Shown piece by piece: positions 44,159 through 54,065 of a stretch of DNA of 64,000 nucleotides (its first letter is position 1; every line of letters begins with the position of its first letter). The translations under genes were made by a program, and so were the position numbers. The notes below the pieces were generated by a model. The model saw only the letters and a program-made list of their open reading frames with translations. It was not told the origin of the DNA and did not search any database. Origin of the DNA: Piscibacillus salipiscarius JCM 13188 (GTDB taxonomy: Bacteria > Bacillota > Bacilli > Bacillales > Alkalibacillaceae); NCBI RefSeq assembly GCF_001311865.1, contig NZ_BBCD01000007.1, positions 47,892 to 111,891 of the forward strand, in the 5' to 3' direction.

Positions 44159-44722
44159 TTATTCATTAACCTTAACCATTGCTGGTCGGATAACCCGATC
44201 CTTTAATTTATAGCCTTTTTGTAAGACTTCTACAATTTGATTTGATTCATAACCTTCCTCACTTACTTGCATGACAGCTTGATGCATATTGGGATCGAAT
44301 TCTTCATTCTCTGCTTGAATTTCTTCAACCCCTGCTTTTTCAAGTGCTTGATTTAACTGGTTATAAACCATTTTTACTCCATCGACAAACGACTGACTAC
44401 CTTCACCACTGACTTCTGTCTGTAGGGCTCTTTCAAAGTTATCTAAAACAGGTAAGATTTCACCTACAAGTTCCTGTGACTTATATTTCAAGTCGTTTTC
44501 GCGTTCTTTCTGCGTTCGACGACGGAAATTATCAAAGTCAGCCTGAGTTCTTAAGTATTTATTTTTTAATTCCTCATTTTCGGTTTCAAGTTGTTTAACT
44601 TGGTCTTTTAGTGATTCCTGTTCTGAATCTTGTGATTCATTAACAGATTCATTTTGATCATTTTTAGGCTCTTCATTTGTCAATTCTTCTTGTTGTTCTT
44701 GATTCATTGTTTTTTCATCCAT
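44159..44722 (-). CDS. grpE: Nucleotide-exchange factor GrpE
   Basis: Exchanges ADP for ATP on DnaK. Acidic, Q/E-rich N-terminus ([20 protein letters not shown]), long coiled coil ([20 protein letters not shown]) and the C-terminal beta domain with [18 protein letters not shown]. The frame opens at 44830 but ATG at 44722 behind GGAGGTGACG is right. It is 187 aa and intact. Confidence 0.96.
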   Translation of the reverse strand: MDEKTMNQEQQEELTNEEPKNDQNESVNESQDSEQESLKDQVKQLETENEELKNKYLRTQADFDNFRRRTQKERENDLKYKSQELVGEILPVLDNFERALQTEVSGEGSQSFVDGVKMVYNQLNQALEKAGVEEIQAENEEFDPNMHQAVMQVSEEGYESNQIVEVLQKGYKLKDRVIRPAMVKVNE

Positions 44723-44763
44723 TTCGTCACCTCCAGCGAATTCCCTTCCATTTCCAATTGTTA

Positions 44764-44791
44764 AATATACCATTAATTTTAAAAATGACAA
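44764..44791 (-). promoter_or_regulatory. Candidate SigA promoter of grpE-dnaK-dnaJ without CIRCE
   Basis: Minus strand: TTGTCA (44786-44791), a 16-base spacer and TATATT (44764-44769), about 40 bases before the grpE start and after the hrcA hairpin. No GAGTGCTAA repeat accompanies it. Confidence 0.55.
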
Positions 44792-44802
44792 GTATTTAAC
44801 CG

Positions 44803-44838
44803 CAATAAAACTTGGCCACGCATAAGCCAAGTTTTATT
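44803..44838 (-). terminator. Hairpin between hrcA and grpE
   Basis: A 13-bp perfect stem AATAAAACTTGGC / GCCAAGTTTTATT with a nine-base loop. There is no long T-run after it, so it may be a weak terminator or an mRNA processing/stability element. Confidence 0.7.
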
Positions 44839-44897
44839 ACCTTATAACGGTAAATAATTAACACATGACACTAACAATATAAGCATTTCCTCTTTTA

Positions 44898-45926
44898 CTA
44901 GTCATTAAACCAGGTTTGCAGTGTCTTCGTCATTTGACCACTCCATAAATCCAGGATCGAAACGGCCTTTGCATAATCCATGCGAGTTGGCCCAAGTAAT
45001 GCAATTGTACCAACTTGGTCGTCATCTAATGAATAAGTAGCTGTAATTAGTGTACAATTATTCATTTCTTTGATTTTGTTTTCCCGGCCAATATAAATAT
45101 GCAAACCTTCATCTTCACTTTTTAGAACTGGTGCAATTTGCTCTTCACTTTCCATAATGTCAAATAGTGATCTAATTTTATCGACATCTGTAAATTCAGG
45201 TTGGGTTAATATATTTGTTTTACCACTTACATAAAGGTTGGTCGGCTGTTCTGTAAATAAGGCCTGATTAAGTAACTGATATGATTTTTGAAAATCACTA
45301 GTATACTTTTTCAATAACCCTTTTACTTCAGTATCTATAAATCTGTCTAAATAAATAATTGGAACACCGCTTAACTTTTCATTTAAGATATTAACCGTTT
45401 TCTCTAAATCTGAATGGTCTAAATCTTTTGGAATAGCAAATGAACGATGCTCAACATGTCCTTTATCCGTAATCAAAATCGCAATTGCTGATTGATTATT
45501 TAAAGGAACAATTTGAAGTTGTTTTAATTTCGTTTCATATACTTGGGGCCCTAATACAAGTGTTGTATATCTCGTCAACTCAGATAGAATATGAGCAGAA
45601 TTTTGCATCACTCGTTCTAGCTCCATCATTCTTTCACTAAAAGATTGTTGAATCTGATTGACCTCATGATTAGATAATTTAAGTGGTGACATAATGTGAT
45701 CCACATAATAACGATACCCTTTTTCAGAAGGAATTCGTCCTGAAGATGAATGAGTTTTTTCTAAAAAACCCATGTCTTCTAAATCCGCCATTTCATTCCG
45801 GATTGTAGCAGGGCTAAAAGAAACTTGCTCTTTCTTAGCAATATTACGAGAACCAACAGGCTGAGCTGACTCAATAAAGTCATCAACAATCACTTTTAAT
45901 ACTAGTAGTTGACGATTTGTTAGCAT
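44898..45926 (-). CDS. hrcA: Heat-inducible repressor HrcA
   Basis: Binds CIRCE and represses class I heat-shock genes. N-terminal winged helix (MLTNRQLLVLKVIVDDFIES, SFSPATIRNEMADLEDMGFL), then the GAF-like dimerisation domain and the C-terminal signature LGPTRMDYAKAVSILDLWSG. It is 342 aa and intact. The CIRCE operator lies 16 bases upstream of its start, so it controls itself. GroE is needed for its folding in Bacillus. Confidence 0.97.
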   Translation of the reverse strand: MLTNRQLLVLKVIVDDFIESAQPVGSRNIAKKEQVSFSPATIRNEMADLEDMGFLEKTHSSSGRIPSEKGYRYYVDHIMSPLKLSNHEVNQIQQSFSERMMELERVMQNSAHILSELTRYTTLVLGPQVYETKLKQLQIVPLNNQSAIAILITDKGHVEHRSFAIPKDLDHSDLEKTVNILNEKLSGVPIIYLDRFIDTEVKGLLKKYTSDFQKSYQLLNQALFTEQPTNLYVSGKTNILTQPEFTDVDKIRSLFDIMESEEQIAPVLKSEDEGLHIYIGRENKIKEMNNCTLITATYSLDDDQVGTIALLGPTRMDYAKAVSILDLWSGQMTKTLQTWFND

Positions 45927-45941
45927 AATCTATCACCCCTG

Positions 45942-45968
45942 TTAGCACTCAATTGATTCGAGTGCTAA
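45942..45968 (-). promoter_or_regulatory. CIRCE operator
   Basis: A perfect TTAGCACTC - nine bases - GAGTGCTAA inverted repeat between the promoter and the hrcA start: the HrcA binding site. Confidence 0.98.
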
Positions 45969-45978
45969 TTCTAATAAT

Positions 45979-46007
45979 AAATTATCAAAATCATATAAAC
46001 CTGTCAA
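45979..46007 (-). promoter_or_regulatory. SigA promoter of hrcA
   Basis: Minus strand: a perfect TTGACA (46002-46007), a 17-base spacer and TAATTT (45979-45984), immediately before CIRCE. Its -35 overlaps the hemW stop. Confidence 0.8.
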
Positions 46008-47166
46008 TTATTAAAGACTTTTTTATATGTCTGTTCATCCAATAAAAATGATGCAAAGACATCATTACCAAACATCATACCATCTTTGGTAAGGAAGATT
46101 CGCTCATTTTGTTTCTCAATCCAGCCTTTCTGTAATAAATCTTGTATTTCCCTCTTATATAACTCATACATTGAAACACCGTACTTTTTAGTAAAACTTC
46201 GGTTATCAACTCCTAGTGCTCTTCTTAACCCTAAGAACATCTCTTCTTCAATTTTTTCTTTTAAGGTAATAGGGTCAACGTGTAATATTGGTTTTTTCCT
46301 TTTTCGATTGCTTCATTGTAATGGTTAACAGGTCTTATATTGACATAACGTTCTTCATTAACGTAACCATGAGCACCGGCTCCAAATGCATAATACTCCT
46401 CATTATTCCAATAAGTTAAATTATGTCTACTTTCATAGCCTTCTTCAGCATAATTACTTATTTCATAGTGTGATTTACCAGCTTGCTCCATCATCTCCAT
46501 GAGCATAGACAACATTTCTGCCTCGTCCTCTTCTGGGGGTTTAGTTAACTTACCTTGCTGATGTCTCATATGAAATACCGTTCTAGGTTCTATTTGAAGT
46601 GCATAAGCTGAGTAGTGAGGCAAATCAAAGTCTAATGCTAAATTTAAGGTTTTCTTAAAGTGTTCGATTGATTGATCTGGTAATGCATATATAAAATCCA
46701 TACTAATATTATTTAGATTGAACCCCTTTAACATTCTTACCGTATTTTGTACATCATCAACAGTATGATTACGGTTTAACATTTTCAGAAAATCATCATC
46801 TAACACTTGTACACCTAATGACACGCGGTTAATCCCATAATCTTTCATAACTTTAACATGTGATTCTTCAAACTCTCCAGGATTTGCTTCAATTGTAAAC
46901 TCTTCAACTTGTTTTACATCAATGAACTTATGAATCGACTTCATTAAATATTCAAGTTGTTCCGAATTCAGACTAGTAGGTGTCCCTCCACCTAGATATA
47001 TAGTTCGAGGTGAAATTTTTTGATTTCCTAAGTAAAATTCCATCTCTTTCCTTAAGTTCTTAAGATATTGATCTGCCAAATCACGATTATAATATATTTT
47101 AGCAAAATCACAATAATGGCAAATCTCATGACAAAAAGGAATGTGTATATATACTGAACGATCCAT
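46004..47166 (-). CDS. hemW: Radical-SAM protein HemW (coproporphyrinogen III oxidase-like), one frameshift
   Basis: HemW (YqeR) is a haem-binding radical-SAM protein, thought to insert haem rather than oxidise coproporphyrinogen. MDRSVYIHIPFCHEICHYCD has the C-x3-C-x2-C cluster motif (the C following F in CDF of other HemN-like proteins is absent, as in HemW). YLGGGTPTSL follows, then the C-terminal HemN domain. The frame shifts near 46262; restored, ITLKEKIEEEMFLGLRRALG connects both parts. Total is about 387 aa. It follows lepA and precedes hrcA, as in B. subtilis. Confidence 0.93.
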
Positions 47167-47189
47167 TTTGCCACCTCCTTTAACACAAG

Positions 47190-47219
47190 ATAAAAGGGCT
47201 GACCATTTGGCCGCCCTTA
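47190..47219 (-). terminator. Hairpin overlapping the lepA stop
   Basis: Stem AAGGGC-GGCCA / TGGTC-GCCCTT with TTTTAT on the minus strand; it includes the inferred lepA stop and lies 24 bases before the hemW start. Confidence 0.7.
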
Positions 47220-49026
47220 AGAATCATCATCCATTTCTAAAACAGACATAAATGCTTCCTGTGGAATTTCAACTTTACCAACCATTTTCATACGTTTTTT
47301 TTACCTTCTTTTTGCTTTTCAAGAAGTTTTCTTTTACGCGAAATGTCTCCGCCATAACATTTAGATAATACGTTCTTACGCATGGCTTTGATGGTTGTTC
47401 TTGCAACCACTTTATTTCCAATTGCCGCCTGGACTGGTACTTCGAATTGCTGTCTAGGAATAATCTTCTTCAATTTCTCGGCAATATGTTTCCCGCGATG
47501 GTAAGCAAATTCACGGTGAACGATAAATGATAACGCGTCAACCGGTTCACCATTCAGTAAGATATCCATTTTAACTAAATTAGATGGTTTATAGCCACTT
47601 AATTCATAATCAAACGAAGCATAACCTTTAGTCTGAGATTTTAATTGGTCAAAGAAATCATAAACAATTTCAGATAAAGGAATTTCATATACAATATTTA
47701 CACGATTATCGTCTAAATATTGCATATCAATGAATTGGCCGCGCTTCTTCTGACAAATCTCCATAACTGGACCAACAAAATCATTTGGGACCATCACAGT
47801 AGCCTGAACAAATGGTTCACGTACCTCTTTAACATTTTTAGTTTCTGGCATTAGTGAAGGATTTTCAATGTTAATCATTTGACCGTCATTTAATTCTACT
47901 TCATAAATAACACTTGGAGCTGTAGTTATTAAATCAATATTGAATTCGCGTTCGATTCGTTCTTGAATAATTTCCATATGCAATAAGCCTAAGAATCCAC
48001 AACGAAAGCCAAAACCTAGTGCTTGCGATGTTTCTGGTTCATATTGTAAAGATGAATCATTTAATTCCAAACGCTCTAATGCTTCACGTAAATCGTTGTA
48101 ATTATCAGCATCTACCGGGAATAAGCCGCAATATACCATCGGGTTTAAACGCTTGTACCCTGGTAATGGTTCGGCAGCAGGATTGTTCTCTAATGTAATA
48201 GTGTCACCAACACGTGAGTCTCCAACATTCTTAATGGAAGCCGTTAAGAACCCGACATCTCCTACCGATAATTCTTTCTTACTAATAGGTTTAGGTGTAA
48301 AAACACCAAGTTCATTAACTTCGAAGGTTTTACCTGTTTGCATCATTTTGATTTGATCGCCAACTTTAACGCTACCTTCTTTCACACATATGTAGGCGAT
48401 GACACCTCTATAAGGGTCATATAACGAATCAAAAATAAGTGCTTTGTTGGTTTTTCAGGTTTACCTGCTGGAGCAGGAATATCTGTGACGATTCTCTCTA
48501 AGATTTCATCAATTCCAACTCCATCTTTTGCTGAAGCTAGAATTGCATCGTCAGCATCTATACCTATTACGTCTTCTATTTCTTGTTTTACTCGATCAAC
48601 ATCGGCACTTGGCAAATCAATTTTATTGATCACTGGAATAATTTCTAAATCATTATCAAGTGCAAGATATACGTTGGCCAACGTTTGAGCTTCAATACCT
48701 TGAGCAGCATCAACTACTAGTAGAGCACCTTCACAAGCGGCCAAACTTCTCGAAACTTCATATGTAAAATCGACGTGTCCAGGTGTATCAATTAAATGAA
48801 ATAAATAGTCTTCACCATCGTTTGCTCCGTATTTAAGCTGTACGGCATTAAGTTTAATGGTAATTCCACGTTCACGTTCTAAATCCATTGCATCAAGAAA
48901 CTGTTCTTTCATTTCTCGATCAGTCAGAGCTTTCGTTTTCTCTAATATTCGATCTGCTAATGTTGACTTCCCGTGGTCAATATGGGCGATAATCGAAAAA
49001 TTTCGGACATTCTGTTGTTTAGTCAA
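47217..49026 (-). CDS. lepA: Elongation factor 4 (LepA), frameshifted
   Basis: Ribosome-associated GTPase. G1 [15 protein letters not shown]2 RGITIK, G3 [12 protein letters not shown]4 NKIDLP, then domains II, III, V and the LepA-specific C-terminal domain ([20 protein letters not shown]). The start is TTG at 49026 behind AGGAGTG. Breaks lie near 48450 and 48390 ([17 protein letters not shown] is restored) and near 47297, where an extra A truncates the literal frame; the true C-terminus is [20 protein letters not shown] and TAA at 47217. Length is about 603 aa. Confidence 0.95.
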
Positions 49027-49108
49027 CTTTCATCACTCCTGTTTCTACGTCCAATAACACTAGCTCGATTATAGCAATTGAGCCTATATTATTCAATCTT
49101 TTACTGAG

Positions 49109-49143
49109 CAAAAAGAAACCCACCTACAAAGGTGAGTTTCTTT
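49109..49143 (-). terminator. Terminator after yqxA
   Basis: Stem AAAGAAACcCACCT / AGGTGaGTTTCTTT with a short loop and T-rich tail on the minus strand, 22 bases after the yqxA stop. Confidence 0.85.
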
Positions 49144-49164
49144 ACAAAACTTAATCGTCAGTAT

Positions 49165-49467
49165 TTAATCAAAAAACATGGCACTAAATCGATAAAGGAA
49201 TTGGAAGATGACTGAGAATAATGTTTTAACGACATCTTCTAAAAATACCGCAATGCTATAAAACGAACTGGATTTAGATTCTACATCATCACTCAAAACT
49301 TGATCATGAACGTCATTAAATGATTCCTCTGTCACGCTAGACTGATTAAAATCAGCCTCTGTTTCTATAATATTTTGCTCTGGCTCAGCATGGTTATTAG
49401 CCGTTTGCATCCCTAAGTAAAAGATAAAAAAGCAGACGATTACCCAAAATAATACTCTCATCATCAT
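49165..49467 (-). CDS. yqxA: YqxA family protein (DUF3679), sporulation-linked
   Basis: One N-terminal membrane helix (MRVLFWVIVCFFIFYLGMQT) followed by a polar, acidic middle and a C-terminal hydrophobic stretch (VVKTLFSVIFQFLYRFSAMF). It is 100 aa and intact. Its place between spoIIP and lepA is that of B. subtilis yqxA. It starts 11 bases after the spoIIP stop, so it is in the spoIIP operon. Function unknown. Confidence 0.88.
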   Translation of the reverse strand: MMMRVLFWVIVCFFIFYLGMQTANNHAEPEQNIIETEADFNQSSVTEESFNDVHDQVLSDDVESKSSSFYSIAVFLEDVVKTLFSVIFQFLYRFSAMFFD

Positions 49468-49477
49468 CCTCCTTTAA

Positions 49478-50598
49478 TTATTGATTTACTGCGCCTTCTT
49501 GCTCAAAATAATACTCACCAAATGCTTCTGCTAGCGCATCAATCGCAAAATTTAGCTCATCAAAGTTATTCTCGATCCCACCAACTTCAACGATCACCGC
49601 TTTATTAGATAAATCCTGGTTATAAACACCGTTTGTTCCTGGACCTTCATTTATAATAACGCCACGCTTAAGCCGGGATATTTACTTTCAATTAAATCAT
49701 GGAGTTTAGATGCAAATTGTAAATTCTTTTCATGATTTTTGTTTTCGCCGCCTACCACGAAAGCGAGGCGAGCTACTGATTTACCGTTGATTTTTGCAGT
49801 TGTCTTACTTCTAGGCATGGCATCTCTATGAATATCAATAAGGTATTTCATGTCATTATTCTTACTCATAACCTCTTTTACAATATTTCTGGAATAATCA
49901 TAGGATTTGCCGTAACCACCCGGTGGTAACTGTTTCCAATAATCTGTACGATCAATATACGGATTTAATCCAAATGCCTTAAGTTTATCTCCAAATCTTT
50001 TGCTGAGCTGCATCACGTTTTTAGTTTCATGATATACCGTATTAATTGAAGTACCTTCTGGTAAATGCGGTAAGAAGGATTCTCGATTGTGAGTGGTATA
50101 TACAAGTATGTTTTCATCATCAACATTTACTTGAGGTTGTTCTTCTTGAGGATCTGATTCTTGATTATCAAACATGTAATCTGGCGGTTCAGTTTCTATA
50201 ACTGTTGAAAACATATTGGTTCCCTCACCAGCGATGGCAATGGTGCTATTTGTGTTCGGAAATCTTGGTAATTCATGCCCAAATAACAATCGCGTATCTT
50301 GATAGGGCAAATTCGTAAAGATTGGAAAAGCGAAACTGGATAATGTTAGAGGTTCGGTGTGTTGGTCGTTCAGCCCGTCCAAAATCGGTTGATCGATTGT
50401 CATAAAAATGAATAGGAAGCACCGTCGATTTGATTGAGCCAACCTTCTAAAAAAGTTCGTCGATGCTTCACTAAATGGTTTTATAGAAAAGATTGGTACA
50501 AACAAGATTAAACAAATAAAGAAGACTTGAAATAATAGAAAAGGGTGTTTCTTAACTTTTTGTAACTTGGACCAATTTATTTGGAACTTTTTATTCAT
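49478..50598 (-). CDS. spoIIP: Stage II sporulation protein P (frameshifted)
   Basis: Membrane-bound amidase/endopeptidase which, with SpoIID and SpoIIM, thins septal peptidoglycan for engulfment. N-terminal membrane helix (PFLLFQVFFICLILFVPIFS) then the SpoIIP domain with the zinc ligands in YTTHNRESFLPHLP and LIDIHRDAMPR. The literal frame stops at 49651; a shift near 49670 continues GVIINEGPGTNGVYNQDLSN and VIVEVGGIENNFDELNFAID (with the catalytic Glu) to TAA at 49478. A pair of opposite indels near 50410-50430 also seems present (IDGASYSFL). Length is about 373 aa. The ribosome site lies inside a long hairpin. Confidence 0.92.
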
Positions 50599-50600
50599 AC

Positions 50601-50659
50601 ACCTTTTCAACCTTTCTACTGAAGTTCTATTAAAACTCTATTCAGTAAGTTGAAAAGGT
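50601..50659 (-). promoter_or_regulatory. Long hairpin covering the spoIIP ribosome binding site
   Basis: ACCTTTTCAAC (50601-50611) pairs perfectly with GTTGAAAAGGT (50649-50659), and ACTGAA/TTCAGT extends the stem. On the minus-strand mRNA the 3' arm is GTTGAAAAGGT, which is the spoIIP ribosome site, followed by GTATG. No T-run follows, so it is not a typical terminator. Confidence 0.6.
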
Positions 50660-50667
50660 AGAACCAT

Positions 50668-51761
50668 TTAATTTAAATAATGCTTTGCATTTTCAGGTGT
50701 TACCGAATCATGTAAGGCCTGGTTAATGCCTGATGCAACAACTTCACTCATATACTCAATAACTTCATCTACTTCTTTTGGGGTGACGATTAAGTTATGT
50801 CCAGTAGGTCTTAGAACTTCTCTAATAAGTTGTCTTTTCTCGTCCTCTTTTAAAGCACCTACGATACCCAAATAAGTTTGTCTAGCTTCCTCATCTGGTA
50901 AATCCTCATCAGTAAATTCACGTCTCTCACCAAAATCCATTCCCGCTGGTGTTAAAGCATTACCAGGTTTGTCTCCTTCCTCCATCTCTCGTCCAAAATG
51001 CTTTAAAATATAATCAATTGTGTCATTAGTTATCGTAACAGCATCAACTACTGTTGGAATCCCTAAAGAAAACACAGGAATATTTAATGTTTCTTTACTA
51101 ACTTCTTTTCGGTCATTTCCAACACCTGAGCCAGGATTAATACCGGTATCCGACAGCTGAATGGTTGTATTAACTCGATCAATAGAACGAGCTGCTAGTG
51201 CGTCAACAACGATCATAAAATCAGGATTCGTCTTTCTAACCACTCCGAAAATAATATCACTAGTTTCCATTCCTGTTAGACCCATTACGCCAGGTGTAAA
51301 CGCAGATACTGATCGATCACCTTCCCCAATCATCTCTGGATGTAATTTAAATAAGTGCGACGTTACATATAGCTTATTTACTGTATTTGGTCCCAAAGCA
51401 TCAGGGGTCACATACCCATTACCTAACCCGACTATTAAACACCTTGCATCGTCTGGAATTGTATGTTCTTCCATTAATCTTTTAATCTCTTCTCCTAAAA
51501 TGATTGAAGATTTTCTACCGAATTCTGGATCCATTTTCCTTAGTTCTTGAGACTCAATCGTGATATAATTTCCTGGTTTCTTACCGACTCGTTCAGATCC
51601 TTTCTTATCAATCTCAACACGTGTTAATTTGTATTCTCCTTTTTATACTCATTAATGATAATACCGTCTAATTCGTGTTTCTTATCTGGATTTTGTTCTA
51701 CAAACATCTCTTGAGCTTCAACAGCAAGGTCAGTTCTAGGTTTAAATTCTCGTCGTTCCAT
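50668..51761 (-). CDS. gpr: Germination protease GPR (one frameshift)
   Basis: Spore endopeptidase that degrades small acid-soluble proteins at germination; made in the forespore as a zymogen. [20 protein letters not shown] is the N-terminus with the propeptide region; the core shows [32 protein letters not shown] and the family C-terminus. The start is ATG at 51761 behind AGGAGG. A one-base break near 51640 ([20 protein letters not shown] restored) separates the first 40 codons. Length is about 364 aa. Upstream of spoIIP, as in B. subtilis. Confidence 0.95.
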
Positions 51762-51952
51762 TTGATATCCCTCCTATCAACCTTATTGTTGCCAGAGTTA
51801 TTCAAATTAAACGATGAAGCTATGCAAAAACATGACAAGAGAAATATCTTAACAGCAAACTATTGAAAACTTACGCTGGCTTTGATAAAATGACTTTTGT
51901 CCATAATTAAGAAAATTGATCACGGGACATTTTCATCAGGAGGTGAAGAAAA

Positions 51953-52218
51953 GTGGCAAACACAAAACAAGCTACTAAGCGTATCCGCGTAAACCACGAT
52001 GCTCGTATGCGCAATCTATCAGTAAAATCAGACATGCGTTCTGCAGTTAAAAGTGTAGAAAAAGCAGTTCATGAGAAAAATGCTGATGCTGCGAAAGAAG
52101 CGTTAACAACAGCTGTTAGCAAAATTGATAAAGCCGTTCAAAAAGGCATCATTCACAAAACAATGGTGACCGTAAGAAGAGCTCACTAATGACAAAAGTT
52201 AATCAACTAGCTAACTAA
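51953..52218 (+). CDS. rpsT: Ribosomal protein bS20 (one frameshift)
   Basis: Small-subunit protein at the base of the 30S. ANTKQATKRIRVNHDARMRN, then the helical body KSVEKAVHEKNADAAKEALT. The start is GTG at 51953 behind AGGAGGTG. The literal frame ends in an odd tail at 52189; one A more in CACAAAACAATGG near 52160 gives KGIIHKNNGDRKKSSLMTKV and TAA at 52218, 88 codons, the usual family size. Followed immediately by an inverted-repeat element. Confidence 0.95.
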
Positions 52219-52226
52219 TACAGAGC

Positions 52227-52495
52227 AAAAGAGGCTGGGACAAAATATTAATTAATCTAGAAGAAGACGAATATTAGAGGAGAGATCAATCCCTAATATT
52301 CGTCTTCATTTTTAGCTGCGTCAAAATGCTTCGCTTTCCGCAGGCACGGCTTCAACTTCCCCAAACTCACTCCCGTTCGTTTGGCGTGATTTTCAGCTCG
52401 TGCTGTTCCTGCAGGAGTCTTGCATTTTGACTACGCTAATAACACTCAATATTCGTTTATAGAAAAGCTATATTACTTTTGTCCCAACCTCTTTT
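52227..52495. repeat. Inverted-repeat element with GAGGCTGGGACAAAA-type ends (possible MITE/REP)
   Basis: A 269-base non-coding element between converging rpsT and holA. The ends AAAAGAGGcTGGGACAAAA (52227-52245) and the complement of 52477-52495 match in 18 of 19 bases. Inside is a 15-bp perfect stem GAAGACGAATATTAG / CTAATATTCGTCTTC, then a second palindrome built from GCGTCAAAATGC and GCATTTTGACTACGC that flanks TTCGCTTTCCGCAGGCACGG, a sequence type I know as a dispersed repeat in several Bacillaceae genomes. It has no open frame of note. It may act as a terminator for both neighbours as well as being mobile. Confidence 0.8.
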
Positions 52496-52519
52496 ATATG
52501 ATTTATTAGATTGTTTTAG

Positions 52520-53544
52520 CTAGCTTGCTTTAACCTTTGCACAACACGTTGTAAAAACAGCTCTAAAGCGAGCCATTGTTCTACCTTACCTGTTTTCATT
52601 TTTCATCTGTTATAGTTGCTTCCAATAACATATCTTTCAAAGCTCGGTCCGTAAATTTCCTTTCCCTCTTTAATGCCATTTTGACGGCATATGGATGTGA
52701 TTGGATTGTTTTAGCAATTTGTTGTTGCTGATATCCCTTTTGTTTTAAAAGTTTTGTCTGTAAAATTAACCGTATTTGAGAACTAACGAGTGCTAATAAT
52801 CCAATCGGTTCTTCATTTGTTTTTTTAACTCCTTAATTAATTGAACCGCTTCACCAATTTTAAATTCAACTAAATAATCAATTAAATTGAATGTATTAGC
52901 TTCGGCGTGTATAGAAATAATTTCTTTAGCTTCTTCTAGTGTGGGCTCCTTGTCCATAAAATATAATTGGAGCTTGTCCAATTCATGCTGAGCAGCTTCA
53001 ATATGTTCACCGACACGTTCAGTCATTAATTCAATTAAATCTTTATTTAATTGCAATCCTTTGTTTTCTGCTAACTGCTTTATAACTTCTGCCATTTCGT
53101 AGGCTTTTGGTGAGCTGCAGTCGATAAATGTTGCTTGTTTTTTTAACGTTTTTAACGATTTTTTTTACGTTGATCCATCTTTTCGTAAGGTACGATCATA
53201 ATTAAAGTTGAGAAATCAACAGGATTATTCGCATACTCTTCTAAAACGTCTATTTGATGTTCTATTTCAGTTTTAACCTTCTGACCTGTTAAAAAATAAG
53301 CTCTTTGGATTTCAATTAACTTATTCTCACTAAAGAAGGGAAAAGTTTCTGCATCATGAATGGCTTCTTGAACAGCAGTCGTTTCCATGTCATATGTATT
53401 TCGGTCAAATTCTGGATCTTTCTTTTTGAGTTGACTTTCTATGCGTCTTTTTACTTCTTGTATAAAGTAGGATTCTTCTCCATATAATACATAAATAGGA
53501 ACCAGTTGATGGGATTTACCATTAATAAATTCCTGTGCGTGCAT
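52520..53544 (-). CDS. holA: DNA polymerase III delta subunit (frameshifted)
   Basis: Clamp-loader subunit (YqeN) that opens the beta clamp. MHAQEFINGKSHQLVPIYVL with the LYGEESYFIQEV block, then AETFPFFSENKLIEIQRAYF and the three-domain body; the C-terminal part contains VSSQIRLILQTKLLKQKGYQ. The start is ATG at 53544 (AAAGGTG site), not 53601. Breaks are near 53165 (K-rich AAAAAA), 53100, 52815 and 52605; the true stop is TAG at 52520. Total is about 341 aa. Confidence 0.9.
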
Positions 53545-53853
53545 CTTATTCAACACCTTTCTATGCCATTTTATCGTATAACGAAGAGGCACAGTTGACA
53601 AGAGGTTATAACATTATAAAGAGGGGAACATGATAGCTCCCCCCCAATATCTATATAAACGCCAAAAATAAAATCCCGGGTAATTTTATTTTTAGCGGCG
53701 TTTGTTGTATTATTATTTTGTGCGTTATCGATTAGAATATTGCTGTTAACTCTTAACAGTTCACAAATTTCTACAGATTTTTGAAAACGTAAAAAGTAAT
53801 AGATTTTTTTAAGAAGATGAATTATACTAAAATGTAGCGTAGGAGGGATAACC
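53545..53853. other. Intergenic region between holA and yqzM
   Basis: A 309-base gap. It contains a hairpin at 53658-53702 (AACGCC + AAAAATAAAAT paired with ATTTTATTTTT + GGCGTT), which may end transcription arriving from either side, and A/T-rich sequence with a TATACT-like -10 element about 30 bases before yqzM. No further gene is seen. Confidence 0.5.
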
Positions 53854-53987
53854 GTGAACGAATTTGAAAATGATGTACAATCAAAAATAATGATGTCGTC
53901 GATTCAATCAAAGGTTTCAGCTTCTCATTCATTTTCTTCTTGGTTATTTTCTTTATTGGAACTGTATTCAAAGTGGTTGGTTCTTAA
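53854..53987 (+). CDS. yqzM: YqzM family small membrane protein (44 aa, one frameshift)
   Basis: GTG at 53854 follows AGGAGGG. The literal frame is nonsense after residue 11, but one more A in TCAAAAATAATG gives MNEFENDVQSKNNDVVDSIK, a membrane helix (SFSFIFFLVIFFIGTVFKVV) and TAA at 53985-53987. That is the length, charge pattern and place (beside comEC/holA) of B. subtilis YqzM. Function unknown. Confidence 0.8.
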
Positions 53988-54017
53988 TAAAGAGTAGAGA
54001 TTGAACAATGAATGGTT

Positions 54018-54050
54018 AAAAAGACTGTATCATTAGATGCAGTCTTTTTT
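54018..54050 (+). terminator. Terminator of yqzM
   Basis: Stem AAAGACTGtATC / GATGCAGTCTTT with six T, 30 bases after the stop; convergent with comEC. Confidence 0.85.
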
Positions 54051-54065
54051 ATGCTTTAATTTAAC

